DNA from: Paralichthys olivaceus
Taxonomy: Eukaryota > Chordata > Actinopteri > Pleuronectiformes > Paralichthyidae
Direction of reading: 5' to 3'
Assembly: GCF_024713975.1 (NCBI RefSeq)
Contig: NC_091099.1
Location: 15,001-79,000, forward strand
Length of the DNA: 64,000 bases
The position numbers were made by a program, and so were the translations under genes. Under the pieces are notes generated by a model that ran no database searches, was not told where the DNA came from, and worked only from the letters and a program-made list of their open reading frames with translations. Positions 25,250-38,600 of the stretch are shown here, one piece after another (the first letter of the stretch is position 1; the number at the start of each line of letters is the position of its first letter).

Positions 25250-25469
25250 ATACTACAGAATACTACCTAATGTAATACAGCTGTACTTCATGAATACTAC
25301 AGACTAGAGTACTACATACTGTAGTCAAGCTGTACTTCATAAACATTATAGTCTTACTAGATGTAAATGATTGTCTCACTTTAATCATCTACATCTTTAT
25401 TAAAATTGTTTGTTTGTTTTTAGTTTATTTCTGAAATTAACCAAAAACATTTAAAGACACTTTTTTTAA

Positions 25470-25475
25470 AATAAA
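25470..25475 (+). terminator. Candidate lamb4 poly(A) signal AATAAA
   Basis: First canonical AATAAA after the lamb4 stop codon at 25249, about 220 nt downstream. Position only; use is not shown by sequence. Confidence 0.4.
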
Positions 25476-25614
25476 ACTGACGACAACTATTTTAAGAACA
25501 AGTCTCTGCAGGTCATCACACGTTCACAGTGATTACCCACAATACACCGGTAACACACACACACACACTCACAGCTCTCCCTTTGTTGTTGCAGGTGAGG
25601 TTTAATGGTGGGGG

Positions 25615-25650
<36 letters not shown>

Positions 25651-25769
25651 TAGGAGTCCGACCCCCCACCTGAACATCTGTAGCTACAGTGTGTGTGTGT
25701 GTGTGTCTCCGGGGGGTCAGGAATGTCTTTGTCTGGAGAGTCTTGGGGGAGGATGTGATACTTTGAATT

Positions 25770-25931
25770 AACTTTTCACTTGTAACTTTTTTACTCATAA
25801 CTTTTCACTTGTAACTTTTTTACTCATAACTTTTCACTTGTAACTTTTTTACTCATAACTTTTCACTTGTAACTTTTTTACTCATAACTTTTCACTTGTA
25901 ACTTTTTACTCATAACTTTTCACTTGTAACT
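25770..25931. repeat. 29-bp tandem repeat
   Basis: About 5.5 units of AACTTTTCACTTGTAACTTT followed by TTTACTCAT; the period is 29 bp (units start at 25770, 25799 and 25828). One unit has two fewer T residues. Confidence 0.9.
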
Positions 25932-26689
25932 TTCTGACACTAACAAGTTTCATTACACAATTTTAAGCCAAAAGTATAAACACTGATCATAATGAAACTA
26001 AAGGATCATGAACCAGTTGTTGTTTCTGTCTTTGTCCCAGATGTGTTGAAGTATTAGCCCCCCCCCCCCCCAACTGCTGAGACAAAGTTAAAACTTAGAG
26101 AGAGAGAGACAGAGACAGTAAAGTCACATTTACAGAAACCGGAAGTCAGGTTAGATTTTCTTCCAAATAAAAGCCTCAAACTTGTTATTTATAAATTCAA
26201 TAGTAGTTTTTTTGTTTGTTTGTCAAATTTGAAAAAGCAAACAAACATGTTGTTGTTATATTAAAGTTGAATTTATTCAGATTATTTGAATATGTAAACA
26301 TATAAGTGTGGATGGGAAAACAAAAAATAAGTAAAGAATTTCATTCATTCATATTGTTTGTTTTTCAAAATAAAGTATTCCCCCCTTTAATTGACACGGT
26401 GGTTACATTAATATTTTCCTTTTAAAAATCACTCTGGTACAAGTTTTATATTTTAAATGTATCAATTTTCTTCTTTTATACAAAAAAAGTTTTAGCTGTT
26501 CATGACACGAAAAGTTTTATTTTGAAAGGTCGCCGGGGTATTGGGTTCTCAGGTGTGAAGGTCCGAGTCTCTGCGGGTTCACTTCTCAGTCTCTGCGGGT
26601 TAGAGGTGGACATCGGTCACAGGTCACAGCGGCTCAGGGTCCGGAGGGTTTGGTTTGTTCTGGGTCGGAGGTTTTCAGGGAGGTCTTGT

Positions 26690-26697
26690 TATAAAAG
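26690..26697 (+). promoter_or_regulatory. Candidate TATA box of lamb1
   Basis: TATAAAAG lies 49-56 nt upstream of the lamb1 ATG at 26746, inside the locally GC-rich stretch 26525-26745. If used, the 5' UTR would be only about 20-30 nt. A TATA-less start upstream is an equal possibility. Confidence 0.35.
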
Positions 26698-26745
26698 TCT
26701 GGTTCTGAACCGAAGTGAATTGGTTTCTCGTCTCGAGGATCAGAC

Positions 26746-29700
26746 ATGACGCAGCTTCAGCTCGCGCTGCTTCTCGGTGAGTCTCTACTTTTCAATCAAT
26801 CAGATTTTATTTGTCTCATGTTCAGTTTGTCTCATCGATGTCAACCAGCAGCAACATCTTCTGTTCTTAACTCAACAAGAGTCAAACTACAGAGACACTT
26901 TCTGAGCAGTAACGTGAGGATCCGTCTCCAGGACACAAGGACAATAGATGCTGATGAACGAACACATCAACACAACAGGATTCTTTTATTCATTTTTAAT
27001 TTCATCATGAAACTTGATTTAACTTCTTGAAAGTAAAGTTTTAGTTTTTCTGGGGAAAAGACGAGCCTTTTCTCAAACTCGTGACTTTAATTAAGTTTCA
27101 TCAAATCAACCGAGCTGAGAAAACACAGAGAACAAACAAGCCGAAATGTGTTTGTTTTCAGTTATTGAATCTGTTCATTCAGAAAATGATCAGAAAATCA
27201 AATCAGGTTGTGTTCACATTAAAACACAAAATATTTTACTGGGATAATTAATCACTGGGACGAGATGATTAAATCAGAGGAATTAATCATATGACTTAAT
27301 CTGATTGTTTAATCAGAGGAAATAATCAGATGATTTAATCTAATTTCTTAATCTGATCGTTCAATCAGATTGATGATTTCACTATTTCACTCTGATATTC
27401 TGTCTCTTTAATTAGGGTCCGAGCAGGGACTACTAGGAGGAATCTATTTAAATTCAAGGAATTATGATTTACAAAATTCACATTTGCATGAAATGTATTA
27501 GTCAAATAGTTCTTGTGCCCATTTGATTCCATAGGGCCCCCTAAAGTGCAGCCCTGTAGCTTTATTTTTAATCAATTTGCATGAATATTGTTGAGCAAAT
27601 TACAACAATTTCCCAACTGGGATCAATAAAGTTCATCTAATCTAATCTAATATGTATCAGGACCAGACGGACATAAAGTCAGGGGACCCTTATTCAAAAT
27701 CCAACAGGAAATCAGCCATTTTGGATTAGATGGTCATTTTTAGCGATTCACACACGCACATTAAGGATCTTTTTTTTGTTTACTTATTTTACTTCTCTCA
27801 CCTTGAATATTACAAACATCTTATCTTAAAATATCTGTATTGTTAATATCTCCATTAAAGCAAACGTCTTTACAGTAACTTTAACTTTCTGGTGCCTAGA
27901 CTTTCTTTTCACTGCAGATTAATTTAATCTTGACTTTTTATTATTCTTGTGCCTTTTGTTATTTTGTGTTACTGGATTCATAAATATACCTCGGAATCAA
28001 TAAAGTATCTGTCTATCTGTCTGTCTCCCTGTCTCTCTCTCTATCTGTCTTTCTCTTCCTGTCTCTCTCTATCTATCTGTCTCCCTGTCTCTCTCTATCT
28101 GTCTGTCTCCCTGTCTCTCTCTATCTGTCTGTCTCCCTGTCTTTCTCTTCCTGTCTCTCTCTATCTGTCTGTCTCCCTGTCTCTCTCTATCTGTCTGTCT
28201 CCCTGTCTCTCTCTATCTGTCTGTCTCCCTGTCTTTCTCTTCCTGTCTCTCTCTATCTGTCTGTCTCCCTGTCTCTCTCTATCTGTCTCTTTCTTCCTGT
28301 CTCTCTCTATCTATCTGTCTCCCTGTCTCTCTCTATCTATCTGTCTTTCTTCTGTCTAAAGGGTCTCTGCTCTCAGTTCTGCAGGTGTACACCTGTGCTC
28401 AAGAGGGCGTGGCCCCTGTAGGTGGAGACCTGGATGCTGTCAGCCTCCCGGAGCTCAGTGACATTTGCACTGAAGGCAGCTGTTACCCAGCAACAGGAGA
28501 CCTTCTGATTGGCCGAGCTCACCAACTGTCTTCCACCTCTACTTGTGGTCTGAAGCGACCCGAACCATTCTGCATCGTCAGCCACCTGCAGGTGAAACAT
28601 ATGAACAACACAAACGTACAGCTAAGCAAACACCCGGGGCCTGTACAACAAAGCAAGTTCAACATACCCAGAATACCTTTCTCTTTTCTTTAGTCTGGAT
28701 CGTGTGTTTGTTCTCCTCTGATTTTTATTATAGAACAGGTCATGTGCACACGCTCAGATCTTGATGGGGATAAAACTGAGTTAACGAGATGATAACCAGA
28801 GTCATGTGACCACTTAGCCTGACTGTGATTGTTAGGTTAAGTTCAGCTGGATAACTGACAGATATCCTGGATATCGAACTCACTTCGTTGTACAGACCCT
28901 TGCACGAGTTAGAGTTGATATTAATGATTAAATACAGTCGCAACAGGTAGTTGTAGTACAAAATCTGTGTCAGGGGATTTTGGTGTAAATTAAGTATAAT
29001 AGTAGCATGTATATAAATGTAAGCCAGATTAAACTGTTGGTGTTTACAGATCCTTCATTATTCAGTTTTAAGTGTGTGTGTGTGTGTGTGTGCGTGTGTG
29101 CGTGTGTGCGTGTGTCTGCAGAACTTCCTGTGTTAAAAAAATCCTTATAAGGAAACACTGTGCTGTAACAGCATTCAGATGTTTGTCCAGATGTTCCTGT
29201 GAGGAAAGCACACACTGAAGCTGGATCCACATGAAGATTTTTGCAGGAACATAAATATATCAACAAAGATTTATGTTAAAATAACTTGTTCATAGGTTCC
29301 ACAAACATCCACTGACGTCCAGATATGTCCACTATCAATCATTCAAGTTGTCTCATATTCACAAATCCCAGTTTGTCTCATCGATGTCAACAAGCAGCAA
29401 CGTCCTCTGTCCTTCACTCATCAAGAGTCAAACTACAGAGACACTTTCTGAGCAATAACTGAAGCTCAGAGTCACATGTGAGGATCCGTCTCCAGGACAC
29501 GAGGACAATAGATGCTGGTGAACTGAAGACATCAACACAACAACTGATTCACTACATTAGAAGAAACAGTTTGTCACATCATGGATAATGTTAAGATGAA
29601 GAACCTTAATGTCCTCAAAAATCCACTAATGTCCACAGCAGCAGTGGAATTTTAAGAATTCACCTCCTTATCCCTTCACTGCCCCCCACCCCCACCCTGT

Positions 29701-30277
29701 CTGTCCCTCTCTCTCTGTCTGAGTGCATGCTGGGAGTGGAAGACAGTGAAAGTTGTGGTGCACTTCTTATTTTTTAAGTGTAAACTGCTCTGTGGAACAC
29801 TGCAACTTAGTTTAGCCTCTAGAATGTATAAGGGAGAAAGTCAACATGGTTGTTGAGCGAGGTGTTGAGATTAAGAACAGTTTTTTTCAGGTAATGCTGC
29901 TGGTTAGTTCAGCCAAAAAGATAACTTTGTCTAAGGCCCCCCCTTCATAAGTAATGCACACAGCCAGTTAATGTCCCTAATAAAGCTGCAGTGACCGTGG
30001 ATGTAAGGTTACCCTAACCAACACTGGTGGGATATTGGAAAAGTCCAAATAAGTCAACTGTGGCAACAATATCTTTAGACTGTCACCAAATGCGTTTTGA
30101 GCTCCATAAAAACTCTGGAGTGTGTTTAAAATGATCAGCATATGCAGAGTTTAACCTCGTGTATAAGCAGCAAGGTATCGACATGTTGGTAGAAGACTTT
30201 GTCAGTTCAGCTTGATACAAAAGTGAAGCTCTGTTTGCCTGGAACTTTTTTTGTGTTGTTAAAATTCAACAATGATC

Positions 30278-30322
<45 letters not shown>

Positions 30323-33300
30323 CATCAGGAGGAGAAGAAGTGTTTTGTCTGCGACTCAGCGGCACTCTACGACGAGTTGATGGATCAGACACACAACCAT
30401 CGCATCGAGAATGTCGTGACTACGTTTGCTCCAAACAGACTGAAGACATGGTGGCAGTCTGAAAATGGTGAGAAACAGAAGAGGTTAGGGGTCAAAGGTC
30501 AAAGATTGGATGTATTGTACTATACTATATCTGCTGTGTCCTCACTTCTCCTGGAGCTCAGGAGGAGATTTTTTGGTTCTTAAACTGTGAGGCTGGTGCC
30601 TCCTGGGAGATGGATGACTCGTTTCAGTTATCAAGCCTTTTTATTAAAACAAGGAGGCGGTCAAATCAGGGATCAGATCATTTTGAATTATATAGGAGCA
30701 ACAGCTGAAAACACCTGGACTGAACACAGGAGCCTGTTGTATTTGAGTCGGGTCCATCATCAGTAACGTTTGTGGTTCTGCTGCAGGTCAGGAGAACGTC
30801 ACCGTTCAGCTGAATCTGGAGGCGGAGTTTCACTTCACTCATCTCATCATGACCTTCAAGGTTAGTGTCTACACACAGCAGGGGATTCTGGGTAACTGTG
30901 CACAATACAAGGGTTTTTAAAGAACGTGTCAGTTAACTTTTAAAGTAAAATCCTGTCCAACGGTTTCTGATTTATTTATCTGATTAATCATTGATTGTTA
31001 CATTTATTAATAATACTTCATCACCCCCAACGTGTTTGTGTGAATGAATTTTACACATCATTTAGCTGATGCTTTTATCCAAAGTGACTTAAAATAGGTG
31101 CACTAACTGTGAGGGAACAAACCCAGGACAACAAGAATTATGTGAGTTGTATAAAAGCCCAGCTACAAAGTCCTACATGTGCTACAAGTGCTAGTAAACT
31201 TTTTTTAATATAAACACCAGAGTTGACAACGACATCATCTTCTTCACCAAGGTGTAGTCTGAAGACATGTGTCTTTAGTCTGTGGTGGAAGACGTGGAGA
31301 CTTTCTGTCCTGGTGTCAATGTGGAGCTCGTTCCACCATTTAGGAGCCAGGACAGAAAACAGTCGTTATTCTGTTGAGTGGAGTGGATGGGCTGGGTAGT
31401 AAGGTTTGACGATGTCATGGATATAGACTGGACCTGATCTGTTCACAGCATGGTACAAGTACTAGTGCTTTGAAATGGATACAGGCAGCCGCTTGTAACC
31501 AGTGAAGGCAGGGGAGTAGTGTGAGTGAATTTAGGTAAGTTCAAGACATATTCTCCTGATTCAAGATTCAAGGTCTCATGGCCTGGGGGATGAAACTGTC
31601 TCTGAGCCTGGTGCTGTGGGCACAGATGATGCGGTACCGGGGTCTTTAATGATCCGGTTGCTGTTCTTCCTACACCGCTGAGTGTAGAGGTTCTCCATGG
31701 ATGGCAGCTCCGTCCTGGTAATGTGCGGAGCAGACTTTACCACCCTCTGTAGAGCCTTATGGTTCAGGGCGGTGCAGCTGCCATACCAGGCGGTGATTCA
31801 GCCAGTCAGGATACTCTTAATGGTGCACCTGTAAAAGTCCTGGGATCCATGATGAGCCTCTGCAGCCTACGGAGGAAGAAGAGCTGTGTGGCTGTCTTTG
31901 TGATGGATTCTGTGTGGTGAGTCCAGGTCAGGTCATCACTGATGTGAACCCTGAGGAACCTGAAGCTGCTGACTTTCTCCACCATAGTCCCGTTGATGGT
32001 GAGGGGGGCGTGTTCTACTCCCTGTCTCTTCCTGTAGTCCTGATGTTGTGCAGCGTGTATCTACACCAGCGGGTTGTTGCAGTAATTTTGGCAGGAAGGG
32101 AGTTGACTGTTGAGTTACTCACCTAGGTTCCTAGCAGTCTGGGAGGGGGCTACCACAGAGTTGTCAAAGGTAATAGTCAGGTCATGTGGGGGGGGGGGGA
32201 CTTTGCCTGGAAGGAAAAGTGGTTCAGTCTTGTCAAGATTCATTTTCAGGTGGTGTGCAGACATCCACTGAGATGTCAGTCAGACAGGCAGAGATTCGTG
32301 CTGCTACCTGTGTTTCAGATTGGGGAAAAAAGAGGATTAGTTGGGTGTCATCTGCAAAGCTGTAGTAGGAATATTTATATAGTGAATAAAAAACACAACA
32401 CCTGGAGGACACCTGGAACTTTCTTTCACAGTCACATACAAATTCGTCATCTGTTTATCACCACGGCAACACCTAATTTTTACAGTATGAGCTTGCCAAC
32501 TGGCTGCAGCTCGGATGCATGTTTTAAAAGCAAAGTATGTGGATGTCATGATTGATGCATAAACAATCATTTTTTTTATTTATTCATTTACATTTATGTA
32601 AATGTTCAATTTGTTTTTTCTCTCCATAGACATTTCGTCCTGCTGCCATGGTGATTGAGCGATCAGCGGACTTTGGGAAGACGTGGCAGGTTTATCGTTA
32701 CTTCGCTTATGATTGCGAAACATCTTTTCCCGCCATTTCCCAGGGTCCAATGCAGAAGGTTGATGATGTCATCTGTGACTCACGTTACTCTGACATTGAG
32801 CCGTCCACTGAGGGAGAGGTAGCTCAGTTCTCTATTACTCCCACTTCATTACTGTATTACTTATACTGCAGTATTCTATTACTCTTACCCCAGTGCTATC
32901 AGTATTAATGTCAATGTTGATGAATATTTGTTCCACATCTATTTTTTATCTTTAGGTGATTTTCAGAGTTCTGGATCCGGCGTTCAGGATCAACGACCCT
33001 TACAGCCCTAGAATCCAAAGTATGTCTCCCCTCAAGACAATAAGTGATCTGCCTGGTTTATTGATCAGATATCCATCTGTTATGAATCAGTTATTGATCT
33101 TATTGATCACTCGTTGACCAGTTACTGATCATTATTTTCAGATATGTTAAAGATCACTAACCTACGAGTGAAGTTCACCAAACTGCACACACTTGGAGAC
33201 AATTTACTCGACTCTCGTATGGAGATCAAAGAGAAGTATTACTACGCCATCTACGACATGGTTGTCCGAGGAAACTGCTTCTGCTATGGACACGCCTCTG

Positions 33301-33344
33301 AATGTGCCCCCATCCACAGTGATGGACAGACCCGGGATGGCATG
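26746..33344 (+). CDS. lamb1: lamb1 exons 1-7: signal peptide and LN domain
   Basis: Exons: 26746-26776, 28377-28591, 30329-30467, 30787-30860, 32630-32818, 32956-33019, 33142-33344. Exon 1 plus the start of exon 2 give a good signal peptide with a plausible cleavage near TCA-QEG. The LN domain then shows [76 protein letters not shown] and [20 protein letters not shown]. Exons 4, 5 and 6 have the same lengths as in lamb4 (74, 189 and 64 nt). Exon 2 is preceded by about 360 bp of CTGT/CTCT repeat. Confidence 0.92.
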
Positions 33345-35537
33345 GTGAGTCCTGTAGAGGTCATAAGGTCAACTCAGAAGTTCAGGGTTTGTCTAGAGCC
33401 AGGATCAACAGGCTGGAGGTTTTTAGTTGTTTAGTCTTAATGGAACATTTAATTAAACATTAACATGGCATTAATGAGATGCTAACAATACATGAATGAA
33501 AGGAGAACCAGACGTTGATGATTATATGATAATCATCTCCTGTTTTTCGTTGTTCGTGTCACTTCCTGTCTGCAGGTTCATGGTCACTGCAGGTGCAACC
33601 ACAACACTAAAGGTCTGAACTGTGAACAGTGTCAGGATTTCTATCATGATTTTCCCTGGAAACCAGCAGAGGGCCGTAACACAAACGCCTGCAAGAGTGA
33701 GTCTTTACTGGTCTATAATTTCTAATAGTTTCTAAAAGTCTTTGCTGGTCTCTAGTGGTTTGGTTGACTAGTTCAAACGTTTATCAAATACTGTTTTTGA
33801 CCATAAATAACTTGTTAGCCCCTAAAACAGTCGAGAAATAAAATGAAGGTTTATAAGTTAGATTTATTTGTCAATGCTTACAGTGTGCAACAGCTGCTTG
33901 TAACTTTTTGGTTTTTCAGTGATCCAACATATCAGCATCAATCTGACTCAATCTCTTCTTCTTCTGTGGTGTATGTAGAGTGTAACTGTAACCAGCACTC
34001 TGAATCATGCCACTTCGACATGGCCGTATTCGTGGCTTCAGGAAATGTCAGCGGGGGTGTCTGTGACGACTGTCAGCACAACACAGCAGGACACAACTGT
34101 GAGCAGTGTAAACCGTTCTACTACCAACATCCAGAGAGAGATGTGAGGGACCCCAACATCTGCCAGCGTGAGTCCGAAACCTCTGACCTTGGACCCAGAG
34201 TCCCTAACCCCTGATCGCTGACTCTGCGTCCCTGACCCATGGTCCCTGACCATCTGATATGTGATCAGTGTGAGGGGTTGTGTTTTAAATCTGTGATCCT
34301 CCTATAATCCATTATTATATAGAATTCAAACCACATTTTTAAATACAGAAATTTTCTTTTCACGAAAATAAAAAACTGACAGTATATCAGAATCTGATTA
34401 TCAATCAATTGCTAATACAAACCAATGTGTCCTGTGTGTGTCTCTGTAGCTTGTAGCTGTGACCCTCTGGGTTCTTTGAATGGAGGATCATGTGACCAGA
34501 AGACGGATGTTAGAACCGGTCTGATTGCTGGTCAGTGTCGCTGTAAAGTCAATGTGGAGGGAGAACGCTGCGAGCGCTGCAAACAGGCTCACTACGGACT
34601 GAGTGACACATCTGAAGGATGTTCAGGTACGAAGTGACGCACAACACCTGGACACAGCCTCACAAAACAAACATGCACACATAGATTCAGAAAAACACAC
34701 ACTATAACGCAATGGTTTGTTATTATTATAGTGAATAGTGTGTATATTCAATGTGTGTATTATCAGTAGTATTAGTGAGTGTGTGTACTTCTTGTTGCAG
34801 CATGTACTTGTAGCCCTGTGGGAACAGTTCCAGGAGGAAATCCCTGTGACAGTGAAACAGGAACTTGTTTCTGTAAACGTCTGGTGATTGGACGAGACTG
34901 TGACCAGTGTGTGGTGAGAAAACAAAGTTATCATGTTACACAGGGTCAGGGTCTAATAAAACATGATATTAAAGTATCTGAGTGTGATCAGATGAGAATC
35001 AAAATGAAGCTGTAGTTTTACTAAATGTTCTCGTATGTTGTAATAGTCATATTAAAATACACACAGCAGGTTAAAGGTTCAGTGCGAAGGATTTAGTGAC
35101 ATCTAGTGGTGAAGTTTCATTTTGCAGCTGTACACCCCTCCCCTTCCGAACATGAAAGAGAACCTGGGGAAACCTTCAGTTGACTTAAAAACTCAAAAGA
35201 TGTTTAGTCTGTCCAGTCTGGACTACTGTAAAAAACATGGCACCCTCCATATCGAGGTCATGAAGTAACCGGAAAGTATGTAAATATAAATGGCTCAGTC
35301 TAAAGTAAAGAAAACAACAATTTGTGCAATTTAGATGAAACACACTAGTGAAAACATTTATAGGATTATTTTATATTCAATTTCTGCCAATAGATCCCTT
35401 TCACCTAAATCTTACACACTGGACCTTTCAATGCTGAATAACTTAGCTCATCACAGAACTCTAAACTGAGGAGAGACAGTAAAATCTGCAAAACCTAAAT
35501 CTGCTAATCTCTAACCATAACCCCCTAAAAGGGCAGG

Positions 35538-35628
<91 letters not shown>

Positions 35629-38600
35629 AGATGAAAGTTTGAATGACTTCCTCTCACAGCTGTAAATCAGGCTTTGAGGTCAATTACTCACTTGATGACT
35701 CATCTCTATCATGTGTGTGTGTGTGTGTCAGTCTGAACACTGGGGACTCAGTAATGATATGGACGGCTGCAGACCATGTGACTGTGACCTCGGAGGAGCC
35801 ATCAACAACCAGTGAGTTTCTGTTCAAATAACAATGACTTATTGTGGGAATGATTGTGAGCACACATCACATTCACCGTTATCGACTGATAGTTGTGGAT
35901 GTGATGTGTGGTGAAGGTGAAGATGAGGTGGTGATGTGGTGATGGTACTGATGTGGTGGGCATAGTAGTGATGTGGTGGTGACGGTAGTGGTGGAGGTGA
36001 TGGTGTGGTGGTGGTGATGGTAGTAATGGTGTGGTGGTGGTGGAACTGATGTGGTGGGCATAGTAGTGATGTGGTGGTGATGTGGTGACGGTTGTGATGG
36101 TGGTGGTGGTAGTGATGGTGTGGGGGTGGTGCTGGTAGTGATGTTGTGGTGACAGTAATGATGATGGTAATGAGGTGGTAAAAGTGGTGATGGTATTGAT
36201 GTGATGTTGTGGTTATGGTGGTGATGGTAGTGATGCGGTGGTTTATGTTGATGATGAGGTGGTGAAAGTGATGATGGTAATGATGTTGTGGTGACGATCG
36301 AGATGGTACTGATGTGATGTTGTGGTTACGGTGGTATCTATAGTAATGATTGTAGTTGATGTGCCAAATAACCTGAAGTTAATCAGCTGGTTCCTCAAAT
36401 GCACCAAAACACTGAATATAAACTTCTCCTGGCAGGAGTTCATGCTCAGAAACAGTAACAATAACAATCTGTGTTTCACAATCTTTCAGCAGAAGTTTAA
36501 ATCTACATTTTCTAATTCCTGTGTTCTTGAAGGTGTGATCAGGTGACTGGTCAGTGCATCTGCAGAGATCACATGTTTGGTCGTCGCTGCGATCAGGTCG
36601 AGTCTGGATTTTACTTCATTGCTCTGGATCACTACACCTATGAGGCAGAGGATGCCAATTTTGGACCTGTGAGTCACCTTCTAATCTTTGGACCTTTTGA
36701 TCAGCTGAAAGTTTGGGTTTGTAAGTAGGGTTGGTAAATTGTTAATGAAGCACTTTTTAACTTGGTCATGTTTTTCCAGGATTACCAACCCTAACTTTAA
36801 TGTCAGAACTCTCCATCTTAAAGTCTTGCTGCTTTTTTGTGGAAGATCTTTGTTCAGAAACTGTTTTATCTCAGAATTGATAAGCATAATTCTTTTACTG
36901 CCATTTGCTATATTTCCAATATAAATTATCCTATTCAACAATGTATTATTCATAATTTTGCCATTGACACTGTCTTCTATTCCGTTGGGTCCTTCAGATC
37001 AAACAGATCTTATCTGTCTGATATCTTATAAGTCTGATTTTCACCTCTAGTACATTCTCTTTTTAATTATTGATGTTTCTGAGCTCCTAAAAGTCAACAC
37101 ATGGATTTCACATGCAGTCCCTTAATCATAAATGTCTGTGTATCTATTTTATGACTAAAAAGTGTTTTCCTTTTCCTGATTCAAAAAGGTTCTCTAGTTT
37201 TCTCTTAGTTTATATAACACACTGAAAAAGTAATTTCATGCTTTCATCTTGTCTCTGTAGGGAGTGACAGTGGTGCCGAGGCCCCACCCTCAGGACCGCA
37301 GTCCCACCTGGACAGGTATTGGCCTAGTCAATGTCCCAGAAGGGGCCTTCCTGGAATTTGCAGTGGAGAACATCCCTGACTCCATGGAGTATGACATCAT
37401 CATCCGCTATGAACCACAGGTAAGGTCGACAAGGTGTAACCCCTCCCACCAGCAGAAATCAAACCATATGATTGGACACTACCATCTCTCTTCATTAAGA
37501 TTTTATGTCCCATAAATCTCCAGACATCACTTTGGACATTTTTCAAACATCTGTCCAATCTGAGAAGAAACAACCTGTTGTAAGTTGATAACACTTAAGT
37601 TCAGGTTCAGAATGATGAAGATAATAATTCCTATTTCATACTTTGTGTCAGCATTGCCCTTTTTGATATTGAATGAACTCGTTTTTTGTATCTGTTAAAT
37701 GTTCACTGTCTTTACTTCATTTGTTCACTGAGTTTTCTCCTAATGTTTACTCCTGTTCTATGTATGGTTCAGAAAGTTGGACCTTGTACTATCAAATTAA
37801 ACCTCGCTAACTTCAGACACATAAGACCATGTGACCATGATCTCCTCCATATAACATATTGTTTCATGTTGGTCTCAAGCATCTCTTAGGACTTTGAGTC
37901 CCTTTACAAGCAGAAACTTGCAAGTTTTGCCAAACAGTCTTCAGGTATTGGAACAGTTTACCTGTTGAGTTGAGAGACATTTGTAATGATCTAATATTAG
38001 GTTTGAAATCAGACCTGGTATCAGCAGATAACCAATAATAACTCCATGCTAAGTTTAAAAGACCTAGATTTGGCTCAACATTCGGTAATGGATGATGACA
38101 TTGTCAGTGGATTGGTGATTAGATTAGATTCAACTTTAGTACAAAGCAACGAAATGCAGTATATAACACTAACCATAGATATTCTCATCTACACTTCACC
38201 ACAATTTTATTGTGAAGGTCCTCATAGAATTCCTTGGAGTTCCTGGTTTGGATTTTGTCCTGCAGAGCGAATGAGGAGAGATGGTGAACCTGGTCGAAGA
38301 CTGGCCACAGTGTTAGTTTGGGAAGAATAGTGCATTATGGGTTATTGAGTGCAGATCGGTTCAATGAAATTGCTACTTTTGTCGATGACAACAAGTTGTG
38401 TAAAATATGACTTGGTCTGAACATTTTTAATACTGCTGTGAATAAAGAGAAGTCAATAATTAAGAGTAAATAAACAGAGATTAAAAAGTTATGTGAAGAG
38501 AGAAATGAAAAATACTAAATACAAAAGGTGGGCTGAGGGTTAAACATCTGATGTGTTTGTTGGTTCTGCAGCTGCCCGACCAATGGGAGGAGGTTCTGAT

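Larger units (their letters stand above)
25250..26745. other. Intergenic spacer between lamb4 and lamb1
   Basis: Under 1.5 kb. It holds the presumed lamb4 3' UTR (a short CTGTACTTCATAAATACTAC duplication just after the stop, poly(A) signal near 25470), a GT-rich stretch (about 25612-25705), a 29-bp tandem repeat (25770-25931), AT-rich DNA, and then a GC-richer stretch from about 26525 that leads into lamb1 and is its likely promoter. Confidence 0.7.

Noticed and set aside
25487..25798. Opposing open frames rich in TH and VC
   Set aside because: Translation of GT/AC runs in the lamb4-lamb1 spacer.
27949..28359. 136-codon plus-strand open frame
   Set aside because: Translation of the CTGT/CTCT microsatellite before lamb1 exon 2.
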